In this document: positions 1-8,684 of the stretch, one piece after another | Layout: each line of letters starts with the position of its first letter | How positions within the stretch are numbered: the first letter of the stretch is position 1 | NCBI GenBank assembly: GCA_017427065.1 | Contig: JAFRTL010000017.1 | Location: 1 to 64,000, forward strand | DNA: 64,000 nucleotides | Reading direction: 5' to 3' | DNA from: Bacteroidaceae bacterium | GTDB lineage: Bacteria > Bacteroidota > Bacteroidia > Bacteroidales > Bacteroidaceae | Made by a program: the position numbers and the translations under genes | Notes under the pieces: generated by a model | Told to the model about the DNA's origin: nothing | Databases searched by the model: none | What the model saw: the letters and a program-made list of their open reading frames with translations, nothing else

Positions 1-409
1 AAATATATAATATAAATAGTATAATTATAAATTATAACTTAATTTAAGCACCACTCATACCTGCCAGAAATAAACCGAGATACCGAGATACCAAGATAAA
101 AAAAGGCCTCTTTCCTGTATAATGTTGACTCCTATTGAGCCATTGTTTGTTGTATCCCACTACTTTAGTTTACTCTTTCCTCTAAGCTTGTTGCCTTTTT
201 TCCTGAATCTGTTGTCTCTTTTCTAGATAAATAGACTTCCGCGCCTCCAGCACGAGTGTCATAACATCATCCGAAGTTCTTAGGATTCGTCCTTACCCGA
301 CAATGATACATATTTTTGTACCTACAAGAAAATGTAGCCACTCTTTTTTGCACATTGCATCTTTTTCCTTATCTTTACACTCTCGAAAAGAACAATCAAA
401 AAATAACAT
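1..409. other. AT-rich leader region before pyrB
   Basis: I see no gene here. The first 50 bases are almost purely A and T. Three tandem 8-mers (ACCGAGAT, ACCGAGAT, ACCAAGAT) occupy positions 74-97. The only functional element I can support is the pyrB promoter at its right end. The window may cut an upstream gene's flank. Confidence 0.5.
347..377 (+). promoter_or_regulatory. pyrB promoter, Bacteroides type
   Basis: TTTG at 347-350 and TATCTTTA at 370-377 are 19 nt apart, which fits the -33/-7 consensus of the Bacteroidota primary sigma factor with one mismatch. The start codon of pyrB lies 32 nt downstream. Confidence 0.7.
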
Positions 410-1360
410 ATGGAAAAGAGAAGTTTTGTCACTATTGCCAACTTCAGTAAGGAGAAGATTCTCTATATGTTGGAGATGGCACGTGAGTTTGAAAAACACC
501 CCAATCGCCATCTGCTGTATGGTCGCGTGGTGGCTACCTTATTCTTTGAACCTTCAACCCGTACACGCCTTAGCTTTGAAACTGCAGCCAACCGTCTGGG
601 GGCCCGTGTGATAGGTTTCAGCGACCCGAAGGCAACGAGCTCCAGCAAGGGAGAGACACTGAAAGATACCATCAAGATGGTGAGCAACTATGCCGACATC
701 ATTGTGATGCGTCACTATCTGGAGGGCGCTGCTACGTATGCCACAGAGGTGACTCAGGTGCCTATCGTGAATGCCGGTGATGGTGCTCATCAGCATCCGT
801 CACAGACGATGCTCGACCTCTACAGCATCTACAAGACGCAAGGCACGCTGGAGAATCTGAACATCTTCTTGGTAGGCGACTTGAAGTACGGACGCACGGT
901 GCACAGCCTTATCCAAGCCATGCGCCACTTCAATCCGACCTTCCACTTTATAGCTCCCGATGAGCTGAAAATGCCTGAGGAATATAAGATTTACTGTCGC
1001 GAACAGGGCATTAAGTACGAGGAGCATAAAGAGTTTACGGCTGAAATCATCGCTGATGCTGACATCCTCTATATGACACGTGTACAGCAGGAGCGCTTCA
1101 CTGATTTGATGGAATATGAGCGCGTGAAGAACGTGTATATCCTCACACCGGAGATGCTGGTGAACAGTCGCCCGAATATGAAGATTCTGCACCCACTGCC
1201 ACGTGTCAATGAGATCAGTCAGGGTGTGGACGATTGTCCACAGGCTTACTACTTCCAGCAGGCTCAGAACGGCCTCTATGCCCGTGAGGCCATACTTTGC
1301 GACGTGTTGGGCATCACGCTGGAGGATGTGAAAGCTGACTCAAAGAAAATTGAGGATTGA
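410..1360 (+). CDS. pyrB: aspartate carbamoyltransferase catalytic chain
   Basis: Joins carbamoyl phosphate and L-aspartate to N-carbamoyl-L-aspartate, the committed step of pyrimidine synthesis, in the cytoplasm. The 316-residue length is close to the E. coli chain (about 311). Seen: the carbamoyl-phosphate loop FEPSTRTR at residues 46-53, the mobile-loop SSSKGE at 77-82, HPSQ at 129-132 and HPLPRVNE near residue 260. The regulatory chain pyrI follows after 48 nt, so the two probably form the classical PyrB6-PyrI6 holoenzyme. The ATG is placed 32 nt after a good promoter. Identification is secure. Confidence 0.97.
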   Translation: MEKRSFVTIANFSKEKILYMLEMAREFEKHPNRHLLYGRVVATLFFEPSTRTRLSFETAANRLGARVIGFSDPKATSSSKGETLKDTIKMVSNYADIIVMRHYLEGAATYATEVTQVPIVNAGDGAHQHPSQTMLDLYSIYKTQGTLENLNIFLVGDLKYGRTVHSLIQAMRHFNPTFHFIAPDELKMPEEYKIYCREQGIKYEEHKEFTAEIIADADILYMTRVQQERFTDLMEYERVKNVYILTPEMLVNSRPNMKILHPLPRVNEISQGVDDCPQAYYFQQAQNGLYAREAILCDVLGITLEDVKADSKKIED

Positions 1361-1404
1361 GAATTGAAAATTGTGAATTGTCAATTGTGAATTGTAAAAT
1401 TGAA
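1351..1404. repeat. short AATTG-rich direct repeat between pyrB and pyrI
   Basis: The gap contains several near copies of GAATTG/GTGAATTG/GTCAATTG in direct succession, so it can also pair with itself. Similar AT-rich micro-repeats occur at 12980-13029 and 16800-16828. No gene or terminator is evident; pyrB and pyrI are probably still co-transcribed through it. Confidence 0.5.
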
Positions 1405-1408
1405 CATT

Positions 1409-1873
1409 ATGGCACGCGAAAATAAGAAAGAACTGCAAGTAGCCGCACTGAAGAACGGTACGGTGATAGATCATATCCCATCGGACAAATTGTTCACTGT
1501 CGTTTCTCTCCTAGGTTTGGAGCAGATGGAAAATAACATCACTATAGGCTTCAATCTGGAGAGCCAACGCTTGGGAAAGAAAGGCATCATCAAGATAGCC
1601 GACAAGTTTTTCTCTGAGGCTGACATCAATAAGATTGCTGTGGTAGCACCGAATGTGGTAATCAACATCATACGTGATTATGAGGTGGTGGAGAAGCATG
1701 ATGTGGTGCTTCCAGATACACTGAAGGGCATCGTAAAGTGTTCTAATCCGAAGTGTGTGACCAACAATGAGCCGATGCCTACCTTCTTTCATGTGGTGGA
1801 TAAGGAGAATTGCATTGTGAAGTGCCACTATTGTGAGCATGAGCAAAATCGTAAAGAAATACATATTATTTAA
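1409..1873 (+). CDS. pyrI: aspartate carbamoyltransferase regulatory chain
   Basis: Allosteric subunit of aspartate transcarbamoylase that binds nucleotides and bridges the catalytic trimers. With the ATG at 1409 it has 154 residues, the usual length; an in-frame TTG lies three codons upstream but is less likely. The C-terminal zinc domain shows C111, C116, C139 and C142, equivalent to the four zinc ligands of E. coli PyrI, plus an extra C135. The N-terminal part carries the nucleotide-binding fold with DHIPSDK near residue 21. It follows pyrB directly, which supports the pairing. Confidence 0.96.
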   Translation: MARENKKELQVAALKNGTVIDHIPSDKLFTVVSLLGLEQMENNITIGFNLESQRLGKKGIIKIADKFFSEADINKIAVVAPNVVINIIRDYEVVEKHDVVLPDTLKGIVKCSNPKCVTNNEPMPTFFHVVDKENCIVKCHYCEHEQNRKEIHII

Positions 1874-1891
1874 CTTAAACCTTTAATAGCC

Positions 1892-2962
1892 ATGAGAGGC
1901 AGATTATTAGTAGCCCTGCTGTTGGTGGCTCTGTGTGGCAAGGCACAAGACCGGGCCGATCAGCAGCATTTGAGCGACCCTAACTCATTTTCCATGATTG
2001 TGCTAGGTGACCCGCAGGGTTATACAAAGTATGACATCAATCAACCGCTCTACGAGCTCACAACGGTGTGGTGTGCCGACAATATCGAGAATCTGAATAT
2101 CAAGGCGGTGCTGGTAACAGGCGACCTCGTGGAGCAGAATGACAACATTGTGCGCGACCGTAGGATGCTGAATCAAACCAGTCGGCAGATGTGGGAGTGG
2201 GCTTCTCATTGCATGGCTCGACTGGATAATAAGGTGCCTTACATCATCTCCACAGGCAATCATGAATATGGGTATGTGCGTGGTGATGAAGGGTTTACGC
2301 ACTTCCCCGAATATTTCCCTATAGAGCGTAATTCCAAGTGGCTGGAGTGCTGCGTGGCAGCTTTTCCTAACCGTGAGGGCAAAGTGTCACTTGAGAACTC
2401 GGCTTATGAGTTTGAGGATGCCCACTGGGGTAAATTGTTGGTGATCACCAGTGAATGGGCGCCACGCGACGAGGTGTTGCAGTGGGCTAAAGGCTTGGCC
2501 GACAGTGAGAAATATCAGAACCATACGGTCATTTTCATGACGCACTCTTTCCTTCGTCATCGCACAGCCGAGCGTACGGCCAATGAAGGGTACAAAATTC
2601 AACCGCGCAATTACGGTCAGGAGATTTGGGAGAAGCTGATTTATCCGTGCAAAAACATCCGATTAGTGGTGTGTGGCCATACGGGTGAGCCTGGCGACTT
2701 TGAGGACTCTGTGGCTTATCGTAATGACAAGAACTCTGCTGGCAAGAGCGTGCATCAGATGATGTTCAATGTACAGATTCTTGGTGGTGGATGGGAAGGA
2801 AATGGCGGTGATGGATGGCTTCGTATTCTGGAATTCCTGCCTGATGGAAAGACCGTGAAGGTGAAGACTTACTCTCCATTATTTGGCATTTCACCTTCTA
2901 CCAAGCACTTGGCACATCGTACGGGTGCCTGTGATCAGTTTGATATGGTGATAGAGAAGTAA
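1892..2962 (+). CDS. exported metallophosphoesterase
   Basis: A calcineurin-like phosphoesterase of 356 residues, probably periplasmic because it begins with a hydrophobic signal peptide ending near KAQD (about residue 20). Metal-site motifs are visible: LGDPQGY (about 38), TGDLVEQ (about 76), GNHEYGY (about 122), MTHSF (about 217) and CGHTGE (about 260). The first motif has Q where many relatives have H, so one metal ligand may differ. Substrate is not predictable. It sits 18 nt after pyrI and 4 nt before the next gene, suggesting at least a two-gene unit. Confidence 0.8.
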   Translation: MRGRLLVALLLVALCGKAQDRADQQHLSDPNSFSMIVLGDPQGYTKYDINQPLYELTTVWCADNIENLNIKAVLVTGDLVEQNDNIVRDRRMLNQTSRQMWEWASHCMARLDNKVPYIISTGNHEYGYVRGDEGFTHFPEYFPIERNSKWLECCVAAFPNREGKVSLENSAYEFEDAHWGKLLVITSEWAPRDEVLQWAKGLADSEKYQNHTVIFMTHSFLRHRTAERTANEGYKIQPRNYGQEIWEKLIYPCKNIRLVVCGHTGEPGDFEDSVAYRNDKNSAGKSVHQMMFNVQILGGGWEGNGGDGWLRILEFLPDGKTVKVKTYSPLFGISPSTKHLAHRTGACDQFDMVIEK

Positions 2963-2966
2963 ATAA

Positions 2967-3536
2967 ATGAAAGAAGACTGGAAACCTGGGACATTGATTT
3001 ATCCATTGCCGGCGGTGATGGTAAGCTGTGGATGTACGCCTGAGGAGTGGAACATCATTACGATAGGGTGGACGGGCACCATCTGTACCAATCCGCCGAT
3101 GTGCTATATCTCTGTGAGGCCAGAGCGTTATAGCTACGAGATCCTGAAGCGCAACATGGAGTTTGTCATCAATCTGACGAATAAGGACTTAGCACGTGAG
3201 ACCGACTGGTGTGGTGTGCGTTCTGGACGCGACTATAATAAGTTTGAGGAGATGCATCTCACACCTGGGAAGGCCACGGTGGTGAGTGCGCCTATCATCG
3301 AGGAATCTCCATTGAACATCGAATGTCGGGTGAAGGAGATTGTCTCACTGGGTTCTCATCACATGTTCATCTCTGAGGTGGTGAACGTACGTGCCGATAA
3401 GAAATGGCTCGATGCAGAGACTGGAAAGTTCATGTTGGCAGAGACCAATCCGCTGGTCTATGTGCATGGCGGTTACTACGAACTGGGGGAGAAAATCGGA
3501 AAATTCGGTTGGTCGGTAGAGAAGAAAACTACCTGA
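2967..3536 (+). CDS. flavin reductase family protein (flavoredoxin-like)
   Basis: A 189-residue protein of the FMN-binding split-barrel (flavin reductase-like) family. Family features seen include the N-terminal PLPAVMVSCG, the central ITIGWTGTICTNPP and CYISVRPERYS segments that usually line the FMN site, and FVINLTNKDL. Such proteins transfer electrons through bound FMN; the partner is unknown. It starts 4 nt after the phosphoesterase. Its last 8 bases overlap the 3' end of queE on the other strand, so the two genes converge with no room for a terminator. Confidence 0.85.
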   Translation: MKEDWKPGTLIYPLPAVMVSCGCTPEEWNIITIGWTGTICTNPPMCYISVRPERYSYEILKRNMEFVINLTNKDLARETDWCGVRSGRDYNKFEEMHLTPGKATVVSAPIIEESPLNIECRVKEIVSLGSHHMFISEVVNVRADKKWLDAETGKFMLAETNPLVYVHGGYYELGEKIGKFGWSVEKKTT

Positions 3537-4107
3537 TTCCTACTACTTTATGCATCTGCAGGGAGAGACTCCAAACGGGGTGTTTCTTGCAATAGTCGAT
3601 GGTGGTTTGCAGGATCACCTCATTGGCCATGTCGTTTCCGGTATCGCACGGTTGGAGGTAATACTCGTCGGCTTTCAATGCCAGGAATTCTTCTGGATTC
3701 ACTTTACCACTGAATACTAATTTCAGTTCGTTGCAATGCTCTAATACCACATCGGCATGCTTTACAAAGGCCGATTTGGGAGAGAGGGTTATCCAGTCGA
3801 TGCCAGCTGGTAAGGGGTGGGTGCCATTGGTTTCGATGGAGAGGAAATAGCCAGCTTCCTTCAGTGCAGCGATAAACTCCGATGTGAGTTGAAGGGAGGG
3901 TTCGCCACCCGTAAGCACCACGAAGTGAGCAGGGTAGGAGGCGATGGCTTCCAAGATCTCTGCCACCGACATCTCGGTATAAGACGTAAAATCCGTGTCG
4001 CAAAACGGGCAACGGAGGTTGCATCCGGCGAAGCGGATGAAGATGGCTGGGCGACCGGTGAAATGCCCTTCGCCTTGCAGACTATAGAAGATCTCGTTAA
4101 TCTTCAT
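3529..4107 (-). CDS. queE: 7-carboxy-7-deazaguanine synthase (radical SAM)
   Basis: Radical SAM enzyme of queuosine synthesis that contracts 6-carboxy-tetrahydropterin to 7-carboxy-7-deazaguanine. The cluster-binding cysteines are C29, C33 and C36 (CX3CX2C, with CNLRCPFC). The N-terminal INEIFYSLQGEG and the SAM-binding TGGEPSLQ are typical of QueE. At 192 residues it is a normal short form. Its start overlaps the end of queD by 11 nt, so the pair is translationally linked. queC and queF are not in the window. Confidence 0.94.
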   Translation of the reverse strand: MKINEIFYSLQGEGHFTGRPAIFIRFAGCNLRCPFCDTDFTSYTEMSVAEILEAIASYPAHFVVLTGGEPSLQLTSEFIAALKEAGYFLSIETNGTHPLPAGIDWITLSPKSAFVKHADVVLEHCNELKLVFSGKVNPEEFLALKADEYYLQPCDTGNDMANEVILQTTIDYCKKHPVWSLSLQMHKVVGIR

Positions 4108-4435
4108 CTTTCTCGTAAGTAGCTATGTTGCACACAGACTCCTGCACCTTGGCTTTGTAGCAGCAAGGGAACTGTTCCACCACCCAACGGGCAATGTTCT
4201 CTGCAGTGGGATTGAAAGGCAGAATTTCATTGAGGTTGCTATGATCCAGATAGCCGTGAATCTTCTCTTTCAGTTCGCTGAAGTCTATCACCATGCCATT
4301 CTGATTCAGTTCCTTAGCCTTGCAATACACCGTAATCACCCAGTTGTGTCCATGTGGCTGAGTACACTTGCTCTCATAGTCGAGATTCAAGTGGTGGCAA
4401 GCAGATATCTCGATATCTTTTTGAACGTAATACAT
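4097..4435 (-). CDS. queD: 6-carboxy-5,6,7,8-tetrahydropterin synthase
   Basis: Converts dihydroneopterin triphosphate to 6-carboxy-tetrahydropterin, the step before QueE. The 112-residue protein shows zinc-binding His at about H14/H15 and the QPHGHNW motif (H28, H30), the catalytic Cys24, and the YLDHSNLNE segment with the Asp-His pair. The C-terminal QESV glutamate that anchors the pterin is present. It overlaps queE by 11 nt. No preQ1 riboswitch or clear promoter is visible upstream; the genes may be read from a promoter beyond the hairpin at 4455-4491. Confidence 0.94.
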   Translation of the reverse strand: MYYVQKDIEISACHHLNLDYESKCTQPHGHNWVITVYCKAKELNQNGMVIDFSELKEKIHGYLDHSNLNEILPFNPTAENIARWVVEQFPCCYKAKVQESVCNIATYEKDED

Positions 4436-4454
4436 ATTATTAATGGGTTTTAAA

Positions 4455-4491
4455 ATGCCACACCAAGGCTGTCAGTGCCCCGATGTGGCAT
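4455..4491 (-). terminator. hairpin between barrel gene and queD
   Basis: ATGCCACA at 4455-4462 pairs with TGTGGCAT at 4484-4491; on the minus strand the stem is followed by TTTTAAAA. It could end or attenuate transcription from the barrel gene into queD-queE. Confidence 0.5.
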
Positions 4492-4515
4492 AATAATGTG
4501 TTATCAGATTTAAAA

Positions 4516-5112
4516 TCAGAAGTTGATACCTATGTTCAGGAACCAAGCATTGCTGCGTGCAGAAGCATCTCCATCTAAAATATCGGTAACACCAAACTGG
4601 CGTCCAGCTTCCAGATAGAGCTGATGGTACTCAAAACCGCAACCAGCTTTGAAGCCCATATTAGCACGATTGAAATCATCTGTCTTAATGGCATAGCCGA
4701 AATATGGACCGATGAAAGGCAGCAAGATAAAGTCACTCTGAGTTTCAATACCATACTTAATCAGCAATGGCACTTCCAGTACGTTATAGCTGGCTTTCCA
4801 ATCAGCATGACCCATACCAGCTTCACTGACAGTCTTTACTCCCTTTATTTTTCCACCACGCTCTGTATAATACAAGCCACTCTCTAAGTACAGAGGAGCA
4901 CTGTCAGAAACGCGGAAACCCAGAACACCTGCCAGTGTCATACCAACTTTAGAACCAGAGTCTATATCGCCAGAGAAGCTAGCACTCGTCACACCAAAGC
5001 GGATACCGTAGTACACGTTTTCCTCGCTCAGTCGGAAACCACCGCTGCCGAATTGGGCGAATGTAGGTGCTGTTAGAAGCACCAACAACATAGTTACAAA
5101 GAATTTTTTCAT
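4516..5112 (-). CDS. outer-membrane beta-barrel protein (PorT-like)
   Basis: A 198-residue secreted protein with the signal peptide MKKFFVTMLLVLLTAPTFAQ, followed by alternating beta segments and a terminal aromatic (NIGINF), as in small eight-strand Bacteroidota barrels. The start at 5112 is preferred over an upstream in-frame ATG at 5136 because the signal peptide begins there. YYGIRFG and GPYFGYA are typical strand sequences. The role is unknown; it resembles the proteins at 10351-10938 and 34287-35252. A strong promoter lies 35 nt upstream. Confidence 0.75.
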   Translation of the reverse strand: MKKFFVTMLLVLLTAPTFAQFGSGGFRLSEENVYYGIRFGVTSASFSGDIDSGSKVGMTLAGVLGFRVSDSAPLYLESGLYYTERGGKIKGVKTVSEAGMGHADWKASYNVLEVPLLIKYGIETQSDFILLPFIGPYFGYAIKTDDFNRANMGFKAGCGFEYHQLYLEAGRQFGVTDILDGDASARSNAWFLNIGINF

Positions 5113-5146
5113 TGTTGTAGTATTTAAAATGTTCAATAATTTGATG

Positions 5147-5178
5147 CAAACTTACAATATTTAGCTTGTGGAAACAAA
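5147..5178 (-). promoter_or_regulatory. promoter of the 4516-5112 barrel gene
   Basis: On the minus strand TTTG (5178-5175), a 20-nt spacer, then TAAGTTTG (5154-5147): an exact consensus match. The chosen start codon is 35 nt beyond the -7 box. Confidence 0.75.
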
Positions 5179-5255
5179 TTTTTTAGCATCTTTGTGCAAC
5201 CTTAACACTCTGCGGTGCGTCTAATGAGTGTAAAAGTTATAATAATAATGTAACT

Positions 5256-6032
5256 ATGAATAAGAAGAAATTGTTTTTAGCTGGCATGTTGCTGATGCTT
5301 GTGGCCAGCGTGAATGCACAGAGTCTGTGGGATAGGTTTACTGGTTGGTTTACTGGTACTACGACGATAGAAGCCAGTAATAATATAGTGACTAAGACAG
5401 TGCCCCTTTCCGAATTCAACGCATTGAGTAAGACGGGTTCTATCGATGCTATCTATATTCAGGAAGAAGGGAACACCAACCCACGTGTGGTTATCTCTGG
5501 ACCTGATAATATCGTAGAACTGGTGGTAGTGGAGCAGTCGGGCAAGACAGTAAAGCTGCACTACAAACCCAATACGAGTTTCCGTTTGAACAAGAAACCT
5601 TTCAAGGTGGAGGTTTATGCGGCAGAGATCAGTAAGTTCGCTCTGTCAGGTTCTGGCGATCTGGAATTTGGAGAGATTAAGTCGGGTGACCTGACTATCT
5701 CGCTCTCTGGCTCTGGTGATGTAAGCGGAAGGAGTGTTCGTAGCACTGGTGACGTGACACTTTCTGTCACAGGATCGGGAGATATCGGCATCAATCAGGT
5801 TGGCTGTTTTGTCCTGCATACCAATGTGACTGGTTCTGGTGATTTGGAGGTGAAAGGCATCAACAGTGAGAGCGTAGCAGCCAGCGTGACGGGCTCTGGA
5901 GACATCCAGTTGGCTGGTACCACCGAGAAGGCCAGCTACAATGTGGTAGGCGCCGGTGATATCGATGCCCGTGGCTTGAAGGCCAAAGAGGTGAAGAAGA
6001 GCAAGACAGGATCGGGAAGTATTAGCTATTGA
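5256..6032 (+). CDS. secreted head-GIN (DUF2807-type) protein with GSGD repeats
   Basis: A 258-residue exported protein with a signal peptide (MNKKKLFLAGMLLMLVASVNAQ region). The mature part is a putative auto-transporter adhesin head-GIN domain: a right-handed beta solenoid whose rungs carry repeated SGSGD/TGSGD/GAGD turns. I count six or more such turns from about residue 130 to the end. Known members are surface or periplasmic proteins of uncertain role. The next gene begins within a few bases of its stop, so the two may be co-transcribed. Confidence 0.78.
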   Translation: MNKKKLFLAGMLLMLVASVNAQSLWDRFTGWFTGTTTIEASNNIVTKTVPLSEFNALSKTGSIDAIYIQEEGNTNPRVVISGPDNIVELVVVEQSGKTVKLHYKPNTSFRLNKKPFKVEVYAAEISKFALSGSGDLEFGEIKSGDLTISLSGSGDVSGRSVRSTGDVTLSVTGSGDIGINQVGCFVLHTNVTGSGDLEVKGINSESVAASVTGSGDIQLAGTTEKASYNVVGAGDIDARGLKAKEVKKSKTGSGSISY

Positions 6033-6037
6033 TCAAG

Positions 6038-7453
6038 ATGCTTATTGTAGCCACCGTACTGATATACTTTCTGGTGTTGATGGTTTTCAGCCGATTCACG
6101 GCACGTAAAGCCAACAACGACACCTTCTATCGTGCCAATAGGCGATCACCATGGTATATGGTGGCCTTTGGCATGGTGGGCGCCAGTATCTCTGGCGTCT
6201 CCTTTGTTTCTGTGCCAGGCATGCCAAGGAGCATGGATATGACCTACCTGCAGATGTGCTTAGGTTTTATCTTGGGTTATTTCGCAGTGGCTTTCGTGTT
6301 GCTTCCGGTATATTATCGGTTGAACCTTACCTCTATCTATACGTATCTTGGCAAGCGACTGGGTAATCGTTCCTATAAGACGGGTGCCAGTTTCTTCCTG
6401 CTCTCCAAACTTATCGGTGGAGCTACGCGTTTCTATGTGGTGTGCATCATCCTCCAGCGCTTTGTCTTCGATAGCATTGGCGTCCCATTCCCAGTCACGG
6501 TATTTGGTTTGGTGGCGCTTATCTGGCTCTATTCACGCAGGGGAGGAGTGAAGACGCTAGTGTGGACGGATACGTTTCAGACCACGTGCCTGTTCACCGT
6601 CCTTATCCTCATCATCGTCAATGTAGCAGGTGCTTTGGGATTGAATTTCTCTGAGACGGTGGCAGCCATAGCCGACAGTCCACATAGCAGGATCTTTGTG
6701 TTCGACGACTGGGTGTCTCGACAGAACTTCTGGAAGCAGTTCCTCAGCGGTATCTTTGTGGTGATCGTGATGACGGGCCTTGATCAAGACATGATGCAGA
6801 AGAACCTCACATGCAAGACACTCCGCGAGGCACAGAAGGACATGTGTACCTATGGTTTCTTCTTTGTGCCAGCCAATCTGTTGTTCCTGAGCCTTGGCGT
6901 ATTACTGCTGATGCTTGGAGAGCAACAAGGTTTGCAGCTTCCCGCAGTGGGCGATGAGATACTACCGATGTTTGCGGCCAGCGGAAGGCTCGGTACACCG
7001 GTAGTCATCCTGTTCACCATCGGCATCGTGGCGGCCTGCTTCAGCAGTGCAGATTCTGCACTCACGGCGCTCACTACCAGCTATTGTGTGGACATCCGTG
7101 AGCGTGAGGGAGATGAACAACTTCGCAAGCGTGCACATCTGGTGCTCTGCGTGCTCTTCATCTTGTTCATCCTGCTGTTCAGAGAACTTGGTTCCAGCAG
7201 CATCATCGATACCATCTACACGCTCTGCAGCTATACTTACGGTCCGCTGTTGGGCCTCTTTGCCTTCGGACTCTTCACGAAGCACATGCCACACGACAAG
7301 GCGGTGCCATATATCGCCGTGGCATCACCCATCCTCTGCTACCTGATAGACACATTGACCTTCCAACTGACGGGCTATAAGTTCGGCTACGAGCTCCTGA
7401 TGCTCAACGGCGCTTTCACGTTCGCCGGACTGTGGCTCACCAAAAAAGCATGA
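6038..7453 (+). CDS. sodium/solute symporter family transporter
   Basis: An integral inner-membrane protein of about 471 residues with roughly 13 hydrophobic segments, belonging to the SSS family that couples uptake of a small solute to sodium. Seen: the N-terminal FSRFTARKANND, WYMVAFGMVGASISGVSFVSVPG around TM1-TM2, and GLDQDMMQKNLTCKT with SSADSALTALTT further on, both typical of the family. The substrate cannot be told. The ATG at 6038 is chosen over a TTG at 6029 that overlaps the upstream stop. It lies before an independent promoter for the next operon. Confidence 0.85.
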   Translation: MLIVATVLIYFLVLMVFSRFTARKANNDTFYRANRRSPWYMVAFGMVGASISGVSFVSVPGMPRSMDMTYLQMCLGFILGYFAVAFVLLPVYYRLNLTSIYTYLGKRLGNRSYKTGASFFLLSKLIGGATRFYVVCIILQRFVFDSIGVPFPVTVFGLVALIWLYSRRGGVKTLVWTDTFQTTCLFTVLILIIVNVAGALGLNFSETVAAIADSPHSRIFVFDDWVSRQNFWKQFLSGIFVVIVMTGLDQDMMQKNLTCKTLREAQKDMCTYGFFFVPANLLFLSLGVLLLMLGEQQGLQLPAVGDEILPMFAASGRLGTPVVILFTIGIVAACFSSADSALTALTTSYCVDIREREGDEQLRKRAHLVLCVLFILFILLFRELGSSSIIDTIYTLCSYTYGPLLGLFAFGLFTKHMPHDKAVPYIAVASPILCYLIDTLTFQLTGYKFGYELLMLNGAFTFAGLWLTKKA

Positions 7454-7459
7454 AAATAG

Positions 7460-7490
7460 TTTGGGTTATTTCAGGAAATGCGTATCTTCG
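7460..7490 (+). promoter_or_regulatory. promoter of the sugar operon
   Basis: TTTG at 7460-7463, a 19-nt spacer and TATCTTCG at 7483-7490. It shows that the coding sequence must start at the ATG at 7527 and not at an in-frame codon at 7461. Confidence 0.75.
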
Positions 7491-7526
7491 CACGATGTAA
7501 AGAATACTGCTAACTCAGGAAATGAT

Positions 7527-8684
7527 ATGAAAACAGTCTTTGTATCTGGTTGCTACGATTTGTTGCATAGCGGACATGTGGAGTTCTTCCGTCAGGCTTC
7601 GGCTTACGGAAGTCTGTATGTGGGCATCGGCAGCGATAAGACCATACTCGACCTTAAGAAGCATAAGACCTTATATAGTGAGAACGAGCGCCTCTTCATG
7701 GTGAAGAGCATCCGCTACGTGCAGGATGCGTTCATCAACAAGGGCAGCGGTATAATGGACTTCATCCCTACGGTGGATATGCTGAAACCCGATATCTTCG
7801 TGGTGAACGAGGATGGCTCTACGCCTGCGAAAGAGGCGTTCTGCAAGGAGCGTGGGATAGAGTACGTGGTGCTGAAAAGAACCCCGCAGGAGGGACTGGA
7901 GGCACGTTCTTCGACGGATATCAAGAACACGCTTTGCGGCATCCCTACACGTCTGGATTTAGCGGGTACGTGGATAGACCAACCGTATGTGAATCAGTAT
8001 GCACCTGGATGGGCGCTTACCATCTCACTGGAGCCTACCTTTGAGGTGCGTGAGCGTTGCGGACTCTCCACTTCCACACGCAACATGATACGGCGCATTT
8101 GGCCGATGAAACTCCCCGACATGGATCCGGAGATGTTGGCCAAGTTGGTTTTCTGTTTCGAGAATGATCCAGAGCGTAGCGACGGCATCATCAGTGGGGC
8201 ACAAGACAGCATCGGCATCTGCATGCCGGGGTTGGTACGCCATTGGTACGACAAGCGTTTCTGGCCGGAGAAGATAGAGAGTTGCCACGATGACCGTATC
8301 CTCGACTGGCTGGAAGATCACCTCTGCATGATACCTATGGAGCCTCGCAGAGACGGTTGCTCGGTACTGGAAGGAAAAGACATCACAGAGGCGAAAGTAA
8401 AGGCTCTGGCTGCTGCGGCAGATGCTTGCTGGGAGGCTATCATGGCGATGGATCTGGAGCGCTTTGCAGCGGCCTACAAGGCGTCATTTGAGGCGCAGGT
8501 AGCCATGTTCCCTGCCATGATTCAAGGCAGTGTACAGGCCTATATCGACCGTTACAGCGTCATGGATGGCGTGCTGGCATGGAAGATGCCAGGAGCTGGA
8601 GGTGGTGGCTATTTGGCATTGGTATGTCGCGACAGGGCTTCATTCCCTGCTGGTGCCATCGAACTCAAAATCCGAAGGAAATGA
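7527..8684 (+). CDS. nucleotidyltransferase-GHMP kinase-like fusion protein
   Basis: A 385-residue two-domain protein. Residues 1-130 are a cytidylyltransferase-like nucleotide transferase: VSGCYDLLHSGH carries the HxGH motif at 14-17. From about residue 138 the sequence resembles a GHMP sugar kinase of the fucokinase type: IPTRLDLAGTWID (like the APGRvDLaGGWtD motif), GAQDSIGICMPG (like the GGWQDQ region) and a C-terminal GAGGGGYLAL. The ATP loop between these is weak; only GLSTST at 179-184 could serve. It is followed by a FucP-like permease and a mutarotase, so a role in deoxysugar activation is plausible but inferred. Confidence 0.75.
   Translation: MKTVFVSGCYDLLHSGHVEFFRQASAYGSLYVGIGSDKTILDLKKHKTLYSENERLFMVKSIRYVQDAFINKGSGIMDFIPTVDMLKPDIFVVNEDGSTPAKEAFCKERGIEYVVLKRTPQEGLEARSSTDIKNTLCGIPTRLDLAGTWIDQPYVNQYAPGWALTISLEPTFEVRERCGLSTSTRNMIRRIWPMKLPDMDPEMLAKLVFCFENDPERSDGIISGAQDSIGICMPGLVRHWYDKRFWPEKIESCHDDRILDWLEDHLCMIPMEPRRDGCSVLEGKDITEAKVKALAAAADACWEAIMAMDLERFAAAYKASFEAQVAMFPAMIQGSVQAYIDRYSVMDGVLAWKMPGAGGGGYLALVCRDRASFPAGAIELKIRRK

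Noticed and set aside
4436-4515. Possible preQ1 riboswitch before queD
   Set aside because: The hairpin there does not have the preQ1 loop pattern and reads as a terminator-like stem; no aptamer consensus was recognised.
8579-8680. Longer N-terminus for the FucP-like permease
   Set aside because: It overlaps the upstream coding region, gives no membrane-like sequence, and the ATGA start at 8681 fits FucP length.
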